A DNA stretch of 64,000 nucleotides from Lentihominibacter faecis (GTDB taxonomy: Bacteria; Bacillota; Clostridia; Peptostreptococcales; Anaerovoracaceae), in the NCBI RefSeq assembly GCF_014306095.1, contig NZ_JACRWC010000048.1, positions 1-64,000 on the forward strand, in the 5' to 3' direction. Below the pieces are notes generated by a model that saw nothing but the letters and a program-made list of their open reading frames with translations, was not told where the DNA came from and searched no databases. Position 1 is the stretch's first letter. Each line of letters begins with the position of its first letter. Positions 33,888 through 43,727 of the stretch are shown here, piece by piece. A program made the translations under genes and the position numbers.

Positions 33888-36641
33888 CTACTGATTTCTG
33901 CCGCAGCAGTGCTTGTATTTCTTGCCGCTTCCACATGGACACGGATCGTTTCTGCCAACCTTCGGTGCGTCTCTGCGAACGGTTTCCTGTTTATGTTCCC
34001 GCTTCGGCACTGCAGCCTGATCAGGGACCTGCTGTCCGCCTGCCTCCATCGGCTTGTCCTCATACTCGTCCTTGCGACCTTCCCCCGATCCCAGAACGTT
34101 CTTACGCTGCGTCGTGGTCTGCACCGTAACATTGTAGCAGAACTTGACGAACTCTTCCTTGATGCCGTTGATCATCATTTCGAACATATCGAAGCCTTCC
34201 TGCGCATAGGCAGCAGCAGGATCCTGTCCGCCCAGTCCACGCAGACCGATTCCACTCTTTAACTGATCCATGGCGTCGATGTGATCCATCCACTTATTAT
34301 CTACGACACGGATCAGGATCATCCGCTCTACTTCTCTCAGCTTGTCCGCTCCGATCTCCTCTTCTTTGGCTTTATAGAGATCTGCAAAGTCCTCGTAAAG
34401 GCCTGCTTTCAGGCTCTCGGCGTCCATGTCAGCCAGCGTTTCTTCATCAAATACCAGATCTTCAAAGGCCGGTGCGATCTTTTTCAGTCCTTTGTTCAGG
34501 CTTTCGAAATCCCATTCTTCCGGATATTTCGAAGCCATCACGACAGGATCGGTCACATTGTCGATCAGTTCATGGGTCATAGCTTCCAGATCTTCCGTCA
34601 GATCCTCACCGAACAGTACTTTTTTACGTTCTCCGTATATGATCTCACGCTGCTTGTTCATAACGTTATCGTACTGCAGTACGTATTTACGAATGGAGAA
34701 GTTCTTGCCTTCCACTTTCTTCTGTGCATTTTCGATCTGCCGCGTCACCACACCGGATTCGATCGCTTCATCTTCTTCCACACCAAGACGCTGTACGATC
34801 GCCTGCATCCTGTCGCCGCCAAACAGACGCATCAAATCGTCTTCCATGGAAATGCAGAACTGGGTCTGGCCCGGGTCTCCCTGTCTTCCGGAACGACCTC
34901 TCAGCTGGTTGTCGATACGTCTTGATTCATGACGTTCTGTACCAACGATAAACAATCCGCCAAGCTCCCGCACCTGCGCCTGCTCTTCCCGGCGTTCTTC
35001 CTTGAACTGCTCGTGAAGCTCATTAAACCGTTTACGTGCCTGCAAAAGCTCTTTGTCTTCGCTCTGTACGAAGCTGGTTGCAAAAGCGATAGCATCCTCA
35101 TCATAGCCTTCCTGCTCCATAGCTTTCTTGGCTTCAAATTCCGGGTTGCCGCCCAGAATGATGTCGGTACCTCTTCCCGCCATGTTGGTAGCGATCGTGA
35201 TCGCTCCAAGACGACCTGCCTGTGCGATGATCTGCGCTTCCTTTTCATGATGCTTTGCATTTAAGATATTAAAATCCTTAATGCCCCGTTTGCGGAGCAT
35301 AGTTGCGATCAGCTCGGACTTTTCGATAGAAATGGTACCTACCAGCACCGGCTGTCCTTTTTTGTGAGCCGATTCCACTGCATCTACGATCGACTTGTAC
35401 TTGCCATGCTCCGTCGCATAAACAGCATCCTTCAGATCATTACGGGCAATCGGCTTATTGGTCGGGATCACCACGACGTCCATGTTGTAGATGTCCCGGA
35501 ATTCTCCTTCTTCCGTTTTTGCCGTACCGGTCATGCCGGACAGTTTCTGGTACATACGAAAATAATTCTGCAAAGTAATAGTCGCCAGGGTTTTTGACTC
35601 CGAGCGTACCAGTACATGTTCCTTGGCTTCGATGGCCTGATGCAGTCCGTCGCTGTAGCGTCTTCCGAACATCATACGACCGGTAAATTCATCGATGATG
35701 ATTACCTCACCGTCTCTTACGATGTAATCCACGTCCCGCTTCATCATGTTACGCGCTTTCAGTGCCTGCAGCACGTGATGGTTGATTTCCATGTTTTCCG
35801 GATCGGAAAAGTTCTCTACGTTGAAGTAAGCTTCACACTTGGCTACTCCGTCTTCCGTCAAAGAGATCTGTTTGTCCTTTTCTTCTACAGTAAAGTCATC
35901 ATCCTTTTTCAACGTCCGAACGAAGCCATCCGCCTTGGTGTACATATCCGTGGACTTGTCACCTTTACCGGAAATGATCAGCGGTGTTCTGGCTTCATCG
36001 ATGAGGATGGAGTCCACTTCGTCGATGATGGCGTAGTTCAGTTCCCGCTGCATCATGTCTTCCTTGTAGATCACCATGTTGTCTCTCAGGTAATCAAATC
36101 CATATTCGTTGTTGGTTCCATAAGTGATGTCTGCGTTGTACGCCGCACGCCGCTCTTCCTCGGTGATGCCGTGGATCACACAGCCTACTGTAAGCCCCAG
36201 GAACGTATAGAGCTTTCCCATCCATTCCATATCACGCTTCGCCAGATAATCGTTGACCGTAACGACGTGAACGCCTTTTCCTTCCAGTGCGTTGAGGTAA
36301 GCCGGCAGCGTTGCCACCAGTGTTTTACCTTCACCGGTTTTCATTTCCGAGATCCTGCCCTGATGAAGTACGATCCCGCCGATGACCTGCACATAGAAGT
36401 GCTTCATCCCCAGGCTCCGCCATGCGCCCTCTCTGCATACTGCAAAGGCCTCCGGCAGCAGTGCGTCCAGTGTTTCACCTTCCTGGATCCGTTTTTTAAA
36501 CTCTTGTGTCTTGTCCCGCAGCTCCTGGTCTGTCAGCTTCTGATATTCTTCATCATAGGCCATGACCTTGTCCGCGATTTTGGAGACTTTTTTTACTTCC
36601 TTTTCATTCAGGTCTCCAAAGATTTTTTCCATAAGACTCAT
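33888..36641 (-). CDS. secA: Preprotein translocase ATPase
   Basis: A 917-residue motor that pushes unfolded proteins through SecYEG. Walker A is [20 protein letters not shown] (about residue 100), the DEAD-type box is [19 protein letters not shown], and the second helicase domain has [20 protein letters not shown] and [18 protein letters not shown]. The C-terminus carries the zinc finger [17 protein letters not shown] that docks SecB or the ribosome. AAAGGGG precedes the ATG. prfB follows after 51 bases, a common gene order in Bacillota. Confidence 0.97.
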   Translation of the reverse strand: MSLMEKIFGDLNEKEVKKVSKIADKVMAYDEEYQKLTDQELRDKTQEFKKRIQEGETLDALLPEAFAVCREGAWRSLGMKHFYVQVIGGIVLHQGRISEMKTGEGKTLVATLPAYLNALEGKGVHVVTVNDYLAKRDMEWMGKLYTFLGLTVGCVIHGITEEERRAAYNADITYGTNNEYGFDYLRDNMVIYKEDMMQRELNYAIIDEVDSILIDEARTPLIISGKGDKSTDMYTKADGFVRTLKKDDDFTVEEKDKQISLTEDGVAKCEAYFNVENFSDPENMEINHHVLQALKARNMMKRDVDYIVRDGEVIIIDEFTGRMMFGRRYSDGLHQAIEAKEHVLVRSESKTLATITLQNYFRMYQKLSGMTGTAKTEEGEFRDIYNMDVVVIPTNKPIARNDLKDAVYATEHGKYKSIVDAVESAHKKGQPVLVGTISIEKSELIATMLRKRGIKDFNILNAKHHEKEAQIIAQAGRLGAITIATNMAGRGTDIILGGNPEFEAKKAMEQEGYDEDAIAFATSFVQSEDKELLQARKRFNELHEQFKEERREEQAQVRELGGLFIVGTERHESRRIDNQLRGRSGRQGDPGQTQFCISMEDDLMRLFGGDRMQAIVQRLGVEEDEAIESGVVTRQIENAQKKVEGKNFSIRKYVLQYDNVMNKQREIIYGERKKVLFGEDLTEDLEAMTHELIDNVTDPVVMASKYPEEWDFESLNKGLKKIAPAFEDLVFDEETLADMDAESLKAGLYEDFADLYKAKEEEIGADKLREVERMILIRVVDNKWMDHIDAMDQLKSGIGLRGLGGQDPAAAYAQEGFDMFEMMINGIKEEFVKFCYNVTVQTTTQRKNVLGSGEGRKDEYEDKPMEAGGQQVPDQAAVPKREHKQETVRRDAPKVGRNDPCPCGSGKKYKHCCGRNQ

Positions 36642-36662
36642 CTATCGTTCCCCTTTCTGGAA

Positions 36663-37934
36663 TCACAGGTCTTCCTCCTGCAGTTCCTCTACCATCAAAT
36701 TTATTTCTTTCGCCCGTCTATCATCTGCTTTCGTCACCTTAACAGACAGTCGTTTTCCATCCACGATCGTTTCAAACTGGTCGCCTTTACGCGGAAGCCG
36801 GTCAAGCTGCATCACTACCCAGCCGTTGACTGTATTAGCTTCCTGAACTTCCTCTTCTATATCGAAATAGTCGAATACCTTGCTGATATTGGCTTCTCCC
36901 TTGATTCGGAAGCTGCCGTTCTGCAGCGGCATGATATCCTGAGATATCACCACATCGTGTTCGTCGAAGATCTCACCGACCAGCTCTTCTATGATATCCT
37001 CCATGGTCACCAGGCCCTCCGTCCCGCCGTACTCATCGATCACGACAGCCATATGGATCTTCATCTGCTGCATTTTACGCAAAAGATCCGAAACACGCAT
37101 CGTCGTGCTGACGAAAGCCACCGGCATCACGTAATCTGACAGATTCTTGCCCGTCCATGCCAGATAGTTATGAAAATCTTTCTGATTGATCACACCGATG
37201 ATCTTGTCGATATCTTCCTCATACACCGGAAGCCGCGAAAGTCCCGTCCTGCGGAAAATCCCTGCCAGCTCATCCAGCGGGCAGTCGATCTCAACTGCTT
37301 CGATCTTCGGTCTTGGTGTCATAACGTCTTCTGCTGTCAAGTGATCGAACGCTATTGCATTTTCGATCAGCTTGCCGTGTTCTCTGGAAAGACTTCCGCC
37401 TTCTTCCGCTTCTTCCACCATGATCATCAGTTCATCTTCACTGATCCCTTCATTTTCATGGAACTTAAATATTTTAGCAATGAATTGTTTCCATTTTGTG
37501 AAGAGAAAGTTAACAGGTGTTAAAATCGTCGTCAGAAAAGTGATAAACGGAGCAGATACCATAGAAAAATTCTCTGCCTTTTCCTTTGCGACACTCTTCG
37601 GCGTGATTTCTCCGAAGAGCAGCACGACTACCGCTACGAAAAGCGTGGCGATGGTCGGTCCCTTTGCACCGAATAAATCGACACAGATCACGGTAACGAA
37701 TGCCGTAACACCGATATTCACGATATTGTTGCCCACCAGGATCGTCGTAAGAAGCTTGTCGTAATCCGAAAGCAGGCGCAGCACCCGCTCCGCTTTTTTG
37801 TTTCCATCCCCGGCCATGTTCTTCATTCGGATCCGGTTCGCCGAAGTAAATGCGGTCTCCGTTGCTGAGAAGTATGCCGAAAACGAGATCAGAACTACCA
37901 CGACAACAATATCTAAAGCCATTTGACTGCTCAT
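36663..37934 (-). CDS. HlyC/CorC (CNNM)-family membrane protein
   Basis: A 423-residue protein. An N-terminal DUF21/CNNM membrane domain has about four segments (residues 5-150, e.g. [16 protein letters not shown] and [17 protein letters not shown]). A CBS pair follows ([59 protein letters not shown]), then the CorC_HlyC C-terminal domain. Characterised relatives act in Mg2+ export or homeostasis; 'hemolysin' is a historic label. GGGAGG lies upstream of the ATG. It sits just ahead of secA (21-base gap) and may be cotranscribed with it. Confidence 0.92.
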   Translation of the reverse strand: MSSQMALDIVVVVVLISFSAYFSATETAFTSANRIRMKNMAGDGNKKAERVLRLLSDYDKLLTTILVGNNIVNIGVTAFVTVICVDLFGAKGPTIATLFVAVVVLLFGEITPKSVAKEKAENFSMVSAPFITFLTTILTPVNFLFTKWKQFIAKIFKFHENEGISEDELMIMVEEAEEGGSLSREHGKLIENAIAFDHLTAEDVMTPRPKIEAVEIDCPLDELAGIFRRTGLSRLPVYEEDIDKIIGVINQKDFHNYLAWTGKNLSDYVMPVAFVSTTMRVSDLLRKMQQMKIHMAVVIDEYGGTEGLVTMEDIIEELVGEIFDEHDVVISQDIMPLQNGSFRIKGEANISKVFDYFDIEEEVQEANTVNGWVVMQLDRLPRKGDQFETIVDGKRLSVKVTKADDRRAKEINLMVEELQEEDL

Positions 37935-38031
37935 AAAAACCCTTTCCTCCCTGTATGCCCTTTTGATTCTTTTAAATCAGTATCCTATAAGTATACCTGA
38001 TTCTTCCATAAAAAGAAACACTGAATACAGG

Positions 38032-38083
38032 ATTAGACCGCTTTCCCTTGAAAAAATAAGGGTCTAATACTTATAGTACTAGA
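38032..38083. promoter_or_regulatory. Overlapping inverted repeats between the CorC-like and TM2 genes
   Basis: ATTAGACC (38032) and GGTCTAAT (38061) are inverted copies, with CCCTT and AAGGG inside. The second copy runs into a 21-base near-palindrome (38063-38083, arms TCTAATACT and AGTACTAGA, one mismatch pair). They lie between divergent genes, so operator or leader structure is possible. Confidence 0.4.
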
Positions 38084-38211
38084 CGGTTTCACCCTTTTTT
38101 CGTATATTGTCTCTGCATAAATACGACTATTGACGGAGTTACGTCTTTCGTTTTCTTTGATAGAATTGCTACATCAATCATTAGACACCATTTGAAGGAG
38201 GACTAAATAGA

Positions 38212-38520
38212 ATGGATGCAAATACTCTTGCAAAATACATAGGAAAAGAGCACGTGGAAGAAGTACAGACACTTATGGAAAATGACAGCCAGCTGCAGAA
38301 CAAGGTTTCCTTTAAAAACCCTGTTGTAGCTCTGGTTTTATCTATTTTTCTCGGTATCATCGGCATTGACAGACTGTATCAGGGCGGTGTAAGCGTCTTC
38401 GCCTGCAAGCTTCTGCTGTGCCTTCTGACGTTCGGCGTGTGGTGGATCGCTGACCTGGGTTACAGCGTGATCATGACAAAAGAAACGAATTATAAAAAAA
38501 TAATTGCCGCAACTGCTTAG
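38212..38520 (+). CDS. TM2-domain membrane protein
   Basis: A 102-residue protein. A short soluble N-terminus (DANTLAKYIGKEHVEEVQTLMENDSQLQNK) is followed by a TM2 domain: NPVVALVLSIFLGIIGIDRLYQG, then LLLCLLTFGVWWIADLGYSVI. The G-x-D-R-L-Y motif between the two membrane helices is the family mark. TM2 proteins are widespread and mostly without known function. AAGGAGGACTAAATAGA precedes the ATG. The stop overlaps the end of the converging LuxR gene by 4 bases. Confidence 0.9.
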   Translation: MDANTLAKYIGKEHVEEVQTLMENDSQLQNKVSFKNPVVALVLSIFLGIIGIDRLYQGGVSVFACKLLLCLLTFGVWWIADLGYSVIMTKETNYKKIIAATA

Positions 38521-39485
38521 TGCCGCGGCAATTCATCTTCGTTTTCTTCGTTTACGATGTAAATTACGCCGACTCGGCTCTTTACATTCATCTTTCTGAA
38601 AATATTATAAATATGTGTTTTAACAGTACTTTCTGACAGGAACAGGATCTCTGCGATCTCCTTATTGCTTTTACCGCTGTAAATCAGTTCAATGAACTCT
38701 TTTTCCCGCGGTGTCAGCTTATATTCCACGCAAACCTCATCGATCCGTTCCTGCAGATTTTTTTTGTGTTTTTCTTCCTCTGGTTCTTTATTGAAAAACT
38801 CCGGAACGAAATCCATCTTATACTCGTAGAACATGGTCACAAGGCTGATACCCAGCCAGAGCACGACCGTAAGATCCAGCGGTTCCCTGATAAACTTGCT
38901 GTTGCCCCAGTATACAGATGTTTCTCCCCAAAAATAGGAAATATAGTTCCAGATCACCATCGTGGTCACACTGATGATATAATACAAAGCTTCCTTTTTG
39001 CCTGCTGTGGAAGCATAGATGATATGTCCCACGCAGACCGTGATCGAAGCTATGATCAGCATAATATCCGTAGCAAGCAGCAGCCATTTGAAAGCATAGA
39101 ACTGCTCGATGCTCATGGTAAATGTCAGCACAAGCCAGAGCACCATGTAAAAAAGCTGATACCGTTTTACCAGCTTATCCAGCATGGACAGCGCCTCTCT
39201 TTTGATGATCCGATCCTGCAGATCCGTCCACAGATACAGCGTTCCTGCTATCAGACAGCTTCCGATCCTCAGGACTTTTAAATTGCTGAATATCCCCAGC
39301 ACATAGTCACTGTAATAGATCGCCATGTCGTAGCAGCAGATCACCAGGATCCCCATCAGGAAAAAAGCCAGGTTTTTACTGATCCCTTTTTTATTTTTTC
39401 GATTTACCAGCATTGCAATGGTCAGCCCTGACACGCAGAGTATGATGCAAAGCAGGTAGCAGATCAAAATCAATTCTTTTAACAC
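38517..39485 (-). CDS. Membrane-embedded LuxR-type regulator (about 7 membrane helices)
   Basis: About 322 residues: seven predicted membrane helices (residues 1 to about 235, e.g. LILICYLLCIILCVSGLTIAML and LLLATDIMLIIASITVCVG), a charged linker, then a LuxR helix-turn-helix (YKLTPREKEFIELIYSGKSNKEIAEILFLSESTVKTHIYNIFRKMNVKSR). No receiver or ATPase domain is present, so the membrane part is the likely sensor. The GTG at 39485 is chosen because GGGGAGG lies 5 bases ahead. The longer frame to 39569 would overlap lysC by 65 bases. It is third in the riboswitch-led metK-lysC operon. Confidence 0.85.
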   Translation of the reverse strand: MLKELILICYLLCIILCVSGLTIAMLVNRKNKKGISKNLAFFLMGILVICCYDMAIYYSDYVLGIFSNLKVLRIGSCLIAGTLYLWTDLQDRIIKREALSMLDKLVKRYQLFYMVLWLVLTFTMSIEQFYAFKWLLLATDIMLIIASITVCVGHIIYASTAGKKEALYYIISVTTMVIWNYISYFWGETSVYWGNSKFIREPLDLTVVLWLGISLVTMFYEYKMDFVPEFFNKEPEEEKHKKNLQERIDEVCVEYKLTPREKEFIELIYSGKSNKEIAEILFLSESTVKTHIYNIFRKMNVKSRVGVIYIVNEENEDELPRH

Positions 39486-39504
39486 TTTGACCTCCCCATT
39501 TCCG

Positions 39505-40821
39505 TTAGGAAACAAAGGCTCCGTAAATCGCTCGAATGGCTTTCTCAAAGTCTTTGTTCTCAACTCCAACGATGATATTCATCTCGCTGGATCCCTGGTC
39601 GATCATGCGAATATTGACCTTTTTCTCAGCCAATGCTGTAAAGAGCTTTGCAGAAACTCCTGTACGCAGCGACATGCCGGCACCTACCGTAGCGATCAGA
39701 GCGATATCATCGGAAACTTCCATATGATCAGGTTTCAGCTGACGTTCGAATTCATCCAGTATATCTTCCAGCTTTCCGCCCAGCTGCTTGTTTGAAATAA
39801 CGACTGACAGCGTATCCACGCCGCTTGGGATATGCTCGATCGGAATATCGAAATCTTCCAGTACGCCGGACATTTTACGGATAAATCCACGTTCACTGCT
39901 GAGCAGTGCCTTGTACATGGTGATTACGGTAAAGTCCTTGCTTCCGGCGATCCCTGCGATGATCTGTCCTTCTTCCAGCTTAGCCGGTTCCGAAGTGATC
40001 ATCGTTCCCGGATTTTCCGGTTCGTTGGTGTTTCTGATATTGATCGGGATATTAGCGATACGAGCCGGATAGATCGCATCCTCATGAAGGACCGATGCTC
40101 CCATGTAGGAAAGCTCTCTCAGTTCTTTATAGGAAACTGTGCTGATGGGTTTCGGATCCTTGACGATCCTCGGATCCGCCATCAGGAATCCTGATACATC
40201 TGTCCAGTTTTCATAAACATCTGCACCAACAGCTCTTGCCACCAGCGCTCCTGTAATATCAGAGCCCCCACGGGAGAACGTCTTAATGGTACCGTCCACT
40301 TTCGCACCGTAGAATCCCGGAATAACAGCTCTTTCATGATGCTTCAGTTCTTCTGCGATCTCCTTGTTGGTCAGATCTTCCATGAATCTTCCTTTTTCAT
40401 CAAAGCGGACGATGCGGGAAGAATCAACAAAATCAAATCCCAGATAAGCGGCGATCAGCATCGCGTTGAGATGTTCGCCGCGGCTTGCGATATAATCTGC
40501 GGAAGCTCCAGCTTCCAGATTCTTGCGGATTTCTTCAAATGCTTCTTTTAATCCCACATTCACACCCAGGTTTACTTCTACCGCCATGAAACGGTCGCAG
40601 ATCACCTGAAAAATCTGCTGATACGGCAGATTATGCTCGATGTGCGCTTTGCAGAGATACAGCAGATCCGTCACCTTGCTGTCATCCGAAAATCGCTTGC
40701 CCGGAGCAGAAACCACAACGTAGTGGATATCCGGGTCATTTTCGATTATATTTTTTATTTTTCCGATCTGCAGCGCATCTGCTACAGAAGAGCCTCCAAA
40801 TTTTGCTACTTTAACACCCAT
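39505..40821 (-). CDS. lysC: Aspartate kinase
   Basis: A 438-residue first enzyme of the aspartate family pathway (Lys, Thr, Met), phosphorylating aspartate. VAKFGGSSVADA is the N-terminal kinase motif, FSRGGSDITGALVARAVGADVYENWTDVSG is the nucleotide/aspartate site, and two ACT domains (about residues 300-438) give feedback control. It is a single-domain kinase, not fused to homoserine dehydrogenase. Its ATG lies one base past the metK stop, with GGAGATTCAGGAATAAA upstream. Joint control with metK by a SAM riboswitch suggests a methionine-directed isozyme. Confidence 0.94.
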   Translation of the reverse strand: MGVKVAKFGGSSVADALQIGKIKNIIENDPDIHYVVVSAPGKRFSDDSKVTDLLYLCKAHIEHNLPYQQIFQVICDRFMAVEVNLGVNVGLKEAFEEIRKNLEAGASADYIASRGEHLNAMLIAAYLGFDFVDSSRIVRFDEKGRFMEDLTNKEIAEELKHHERAVIPGFYGAKVDGTIKTFSRGGSDITGALVARAVGADVYENWTDVSGFLMADPRIVKDPKPISTVSYKELRELSYMGASVLHEDAIYPARIANIPINIRNTNEPENPGTMITSEPAKLEEGQIIAGIAGSKDFTVITMYKALLSSERGFIRKMSGVLEDFDIPIEHIPSGVDTLSVVISNKQLGGKLEDILDEFERQLKPDHMEVSDDIALIATVGAGMSLRTGVSAKLFTALAEKKVNIRMIDQGSSEMNIIVGVENKDFEKAIRAIYGAFVS

Positions 40822-40822
40822 T

Positions 40823-42016
40823 TTATTCCTGAATCTCCTTTCTCAGAGCGTCCACTTTATCAAGCTGCTCCCACGGCACCTCGATGTCGGTACGCCCGAA
40901 GTGTCCGTATGCTGCCACCTGTCGATAGATCGGTCTTCTCAGATCCAGATCACGAATGATCGCTGCAGGCCGCAGATCAAAATGCTTTTCTACCAGTTCT
41001 GACAACTTCTCATCCGGCAGCCTGCCTGTGCCAAAGGAATCCACAAGGATGGACACCGGTCTGGCAACGCCGATGGCATAAGCGATCTGTATCTCGCATT
41101 TATCAGCCAGTCCTGCTGCCACCAGGTTCTTGGCAACGTATCTTGCCGCATATGTTGCAGAGCGGTCTACCTTTGTAGGATCCTTGCCGCTGAATGCTCC
41201 GCCGCCGTGACGCGCATAACCGCCGTATGTATCGACAATGATCTTTCTTCCTGTCAGTCCGGAGTCACCGTGCGGTCCTCCGATCACAAAACGTCCTGTC
41301 GGATTGATAAAATATCTGGTCTCTTTATCCAGCAGTTTATCGTCCACTACCGGTTTGATCACGTGCTCGATCAAATCTTCCCTGATCTGGGACAGTTCTA
41401 CGTCCGGATCGTGCTGTGTGGAAACGACGATCGTATCGATACGGGCAACTTTATCGTCATCGTATTCTACAGTGACCTGTGTCTTTCCGTCAGGGCGAAG
41501 ATATTTCAGTGTCCCGTTTTTTCTCACCTCAGTCAGTCTTCTGGCCAGTTTATGTGCCAGCGCGATCGGCATCGGCATGTATTCCGGCGTTTCATTGCAG
41601 GCAAAACCAAACATAAGTCCCTGGTCTCCTGCACCGGTCTCTTCCAGCGGATCGCTTTCATCGTTCAATGTGCCCTCCTTATATTCCAGCGCTTTATCAA
41701 CACCCATGGCGATATCGGAAGACTGCTCGTCTATAGCTGTCAGGATCGCACAGACATTGCCGTCATAGCCGTATTCTGTCCGGTCGTATCCAATGTCACA
41801 GATCACTTTTCGCGCCAGTTTCTGGATATCGATATAGCATCTCGTGCTGATTTCTCCCATGATCATAGCATATCCTGTATTCACTGTTGTTTCTGCTGCC
41901 ACACGACCCTGCGGATCCTCCGCCATGATCGCATCAACGATAGCATCTGAGATCTGGTCACAGATCTTGTCCGGATGTCCTTCTGTTACGGATTCCGATG
42001 TGAAAAATCTCTTCAT
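40823..42016 (-). CDS. metK: S-adenosylmethionine synthetase
   Basis: A 397-residue enzyme joining methionine and ATP to SAM. It has [18 protein letters not shown] at the start, [12 protein letters not shown] (ATP loop) and [17 protein letters not shown] (phosphate loop). The ATG at 42016 has GGAGGTATGAA ahead of it; the frame continues 102 bases further upstream but into the riboswitch terminator region. It is the first gene of metK-lysC-LuxR and is preceded by a SAM-I riboswitch, so high SAM should turn the unit off. Confidence 0.96.
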   Translation of the reverse strand: MKRFFTSESVTEGHPDKICDQISDAIVDAIMAEDPQGRVAAETTVNTGYAMIMGEISTRCYIDIQKLARKVICDIGYDRTEYGYDGNVCAILTAIDEQSSDIAMGVDKALEYKEGTLNDESDPLEETGAGDQGLMFGFACNETPEYMPMPIALAHKLARRLTEVRKNGTLKYLRPDGKTQVTVEYDDDKVARIDTIVVSTQHDPDVELSQIREDLIEHVIKPVVDDKLLDKETRYFINPTGRFVIGGPHGDSGLTGRKIIVDTYGGYARHGGGAFSGKDPTKVDRSATYAARYVAKNLVAAGLADKCEIQIAYAIGVARPVSILVDSFGTGRLPDEKLSELVEKHFDLRPAAIIRDLDLRRPIYRQVAAYGHFGRTDIEVPWEQLDKVDALRKEIQE

Positions 42017-42083
42017 TTCATACCTCCTGTGATACACACTAAAACTTTCTTTCGATTCATAAAATCCGTATTTGTGTGGAACA

Positions 42084-42290
42084 ATGAAAAACCTCTTTCC
42101 TGAAACAGAAAGAGGCATAGGTTTCTGTTATCGTTCCTCATTTTTCAGAACAGGTCTTTCTGTCCTGTAGGATTTAGCACCTTCCGTGTTTCAACGCTGT
42201 CCCTGTAGGATATGCGCCGGCAGTATTCTGCGCACAAGGTTGCCGGGTTTCTTCGGGCCTATTCCCTCCGCCACTCTCAATGAGGAGTTT
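42084..42290 (-). ncRNA. SAM-I (S-box) riboswitch with terminator
   Basis: Read on the minus strand, the aptamer runs from CTCATTGAGAGTGGCGGAGG through GAAGAAACCCGGCAACC and AAGGTGCTAAATCC to a closing AATGAGG (P1: 42279-42285 with 42136-42142). These are the conserved S-box blocks. It is followed by a terminator (CCTCTTTC stem, 42115-42092, then TTTTT). SAM binding should end transcription ahead of metK. Confidence 0.95.
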
Positions 42291-42307
42291 TATAAATCTT
42301 CGTATTT

Positions 42308-42337
42308 ATTATATATATTAAATCGGTTAGGTGTCAA
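42308..42337 (-). promoter_or_regulatory. Promoter of the metK riboswitch operon
   Basis: A perfect TTGACA and a perfect TATAAT 18 bases apart on the minus strand, about 20 bases ahead of the aptamer. Confidence 0.8.
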
Positions 42338-42422
42338 TACCTGCCCGCAGAAACTTTCTGGCTCTTGTATTTTTTTTTAAATAGGGTATACTCATTGTGA
42401 ATAGAAGAGAGAGGTAAATCAT

Positions 42423-43619
42423 TTGAGCAAACCAAAATTAACCGTGATCGAAGGGGGAATCCCTTATCTGATCAAAACCAAACAGAAGCTTCTGGTTTCC
42501 GCCTATGTGACCAATACAAGACTCATGGGTGTCCTGGCACTGTATGCCCACTGGCGTATCTCAGGCACCGATGAGATGCTGGATTTCCACCAGTTCTTTT
42601 ACATCGACTGTGAAGAAAGCGGTCTGGAAACCTATACCGGAATACTGGGAAGCGATCATTCTGAGATCGATGCCACTGAGCAGGCGCTTGTAGGAGGCCT
42701 GGGGGCAGAAAAAATCGAGATCAGTTATCCGCAGCTTTCCGGCATATTGACATTTTACCGCATGTTCAACGAAGCCCACGGTCTGCCTTTGCCAAAGGGA
42801 TACAGGGAGTACAGCTTCCTGCTGGAGCCGGGCACTATTCTCAGTCCGGATGAACATACTGATGTCATGCGGCTCATCTGCGGCGAAATCACATCCGATT
42901 ATCAGGCAGTCAATTACTTTTTGATGCGCTGCTTCGGGCAGGATCACAGAGCTGCCGCATTTCTTGCAGCCGGGGACTTCGATCTGGATATTTACGCCGG
43001 TTATAAGGGTGCCACTTTCTGCAAAAATACCATCGACAAAGATCACGTCTACGATGATGGCGCCACCGCGTATCTTTGCGAATCTCTCATTGAGCGGAAA
43101 GGGAACTACGAAATCATTATTTCCCGCGTCATAGTCAGAGATCTAAAGATCGTTGGTCTCAAACACTGCTCCGGCTTTGCAGTAAGCTCTGCAGAGGCCG
43201 CCATGATGCTGGCGAAGCCAGAATTCGTCACCGTATATGAAGTGCTCCTGTCTGAAGAGGACATGGAGAACAATATCGGTGAATTGACCATCAGCTTCAA
43301 CACCATCATGTCAGAACAGGAGAACGGTCGTCTGTTTATGGCATTCAAGAAAAACAACGATCATGTCAACAGCCGGGTCTTCCGCCTCAGCAATGACGTC
43401 AAAGGCATCTACTATCTGACGGATTTCGGCCAGCTGATCATCGCCTCCTATACGCTCCACGAGATCCGGTACCTGGAAAATCAGCTGAAGGCAAGTCCTC
43501 TGGCACCGTTTCTCATCGCCACGGCAAAATACGAATTCAAGGAACCTGTCCTCTTCGAATTTATGCAAAGCGATTTCGAAGACTTTGACGATTTTCTCAA
43601 CTTTATCCGTGATGAGTAA
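42423..43619 (+). CDS. Hypothetical protein, about 398 residues
   Basis: Not recognised. It starts at TTG with AGAGAGG 8 bases upstream. The protein is soluble, slightly acidic, with no signal peptide or membrane segment and no low-complexity region. It looks like mixed alpha/beta throughout. Stretches such as KTKQKLLVSAYVTNTRLMGVLALYAHWR, the central FLAAGDFDLDIYAGYKG and a Phe/Asp-rich end (MQSDFEDFDDFLNFIRDE) stand out. It is a single gene, divergent from the metK operon, closed by its own terminator and followed by an aldo/keto reductase with its own ribosome site. Codon use looks like that of its neighbours. Confidence 0.8.
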   Translation: MSKPKLTVIEGGIPYLIKTKQKLLVSAYVTNTRLMGVLALYAHWRISGTDEMLDFHQFFYIDCEESGLETYTGILGSDHSEIDATEQALVGGLGAEKIEISYPQLSGILTFYRMFNEAHGLPLPKGYREYSFLLEPGTILSPDEHTDVMRLICGEITSDYQAVNYFLMRCFGQDHRAAAFLAAGDFDLDIYAGYKGATFCKNTIDKDHVYDDGATAYLCESLIERKGNYEIIISRVIVRDLKIVGLKHCSGFAVSSAEAAMMLAKPEFVTVYEVLLSEEDMENNIGELTISFNTIMSEQENGRLFMAFKKNNDHVNSRVFRLSNDVKGIYYLTDFGQLIIASYTLHEIRYLENQLKASPLAPFLIATAKYEFKEPVLFEFMQSDFEDFDDFLNFIRDE

Positions 43620-43626
43620 GAAATTT

Positions 43627-43668
43627 CCCACTTCTCCGCGATTTCGCATTGAAGTGGGTTTTCTTTTT
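43627..43668 (+). terminator. Intrinsic terminator
   Basis: CCCACTTC pairs with GAAGTGGG across a 16-base loop, then TTTTCTTTTT. Confidence 0.85.
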
Positions 43669-43727
43669 CAGTATAATAAATTTTGAGTTGGTAATTATAA
43701 CTACGATGTGATTTTAGGAGATTAACT

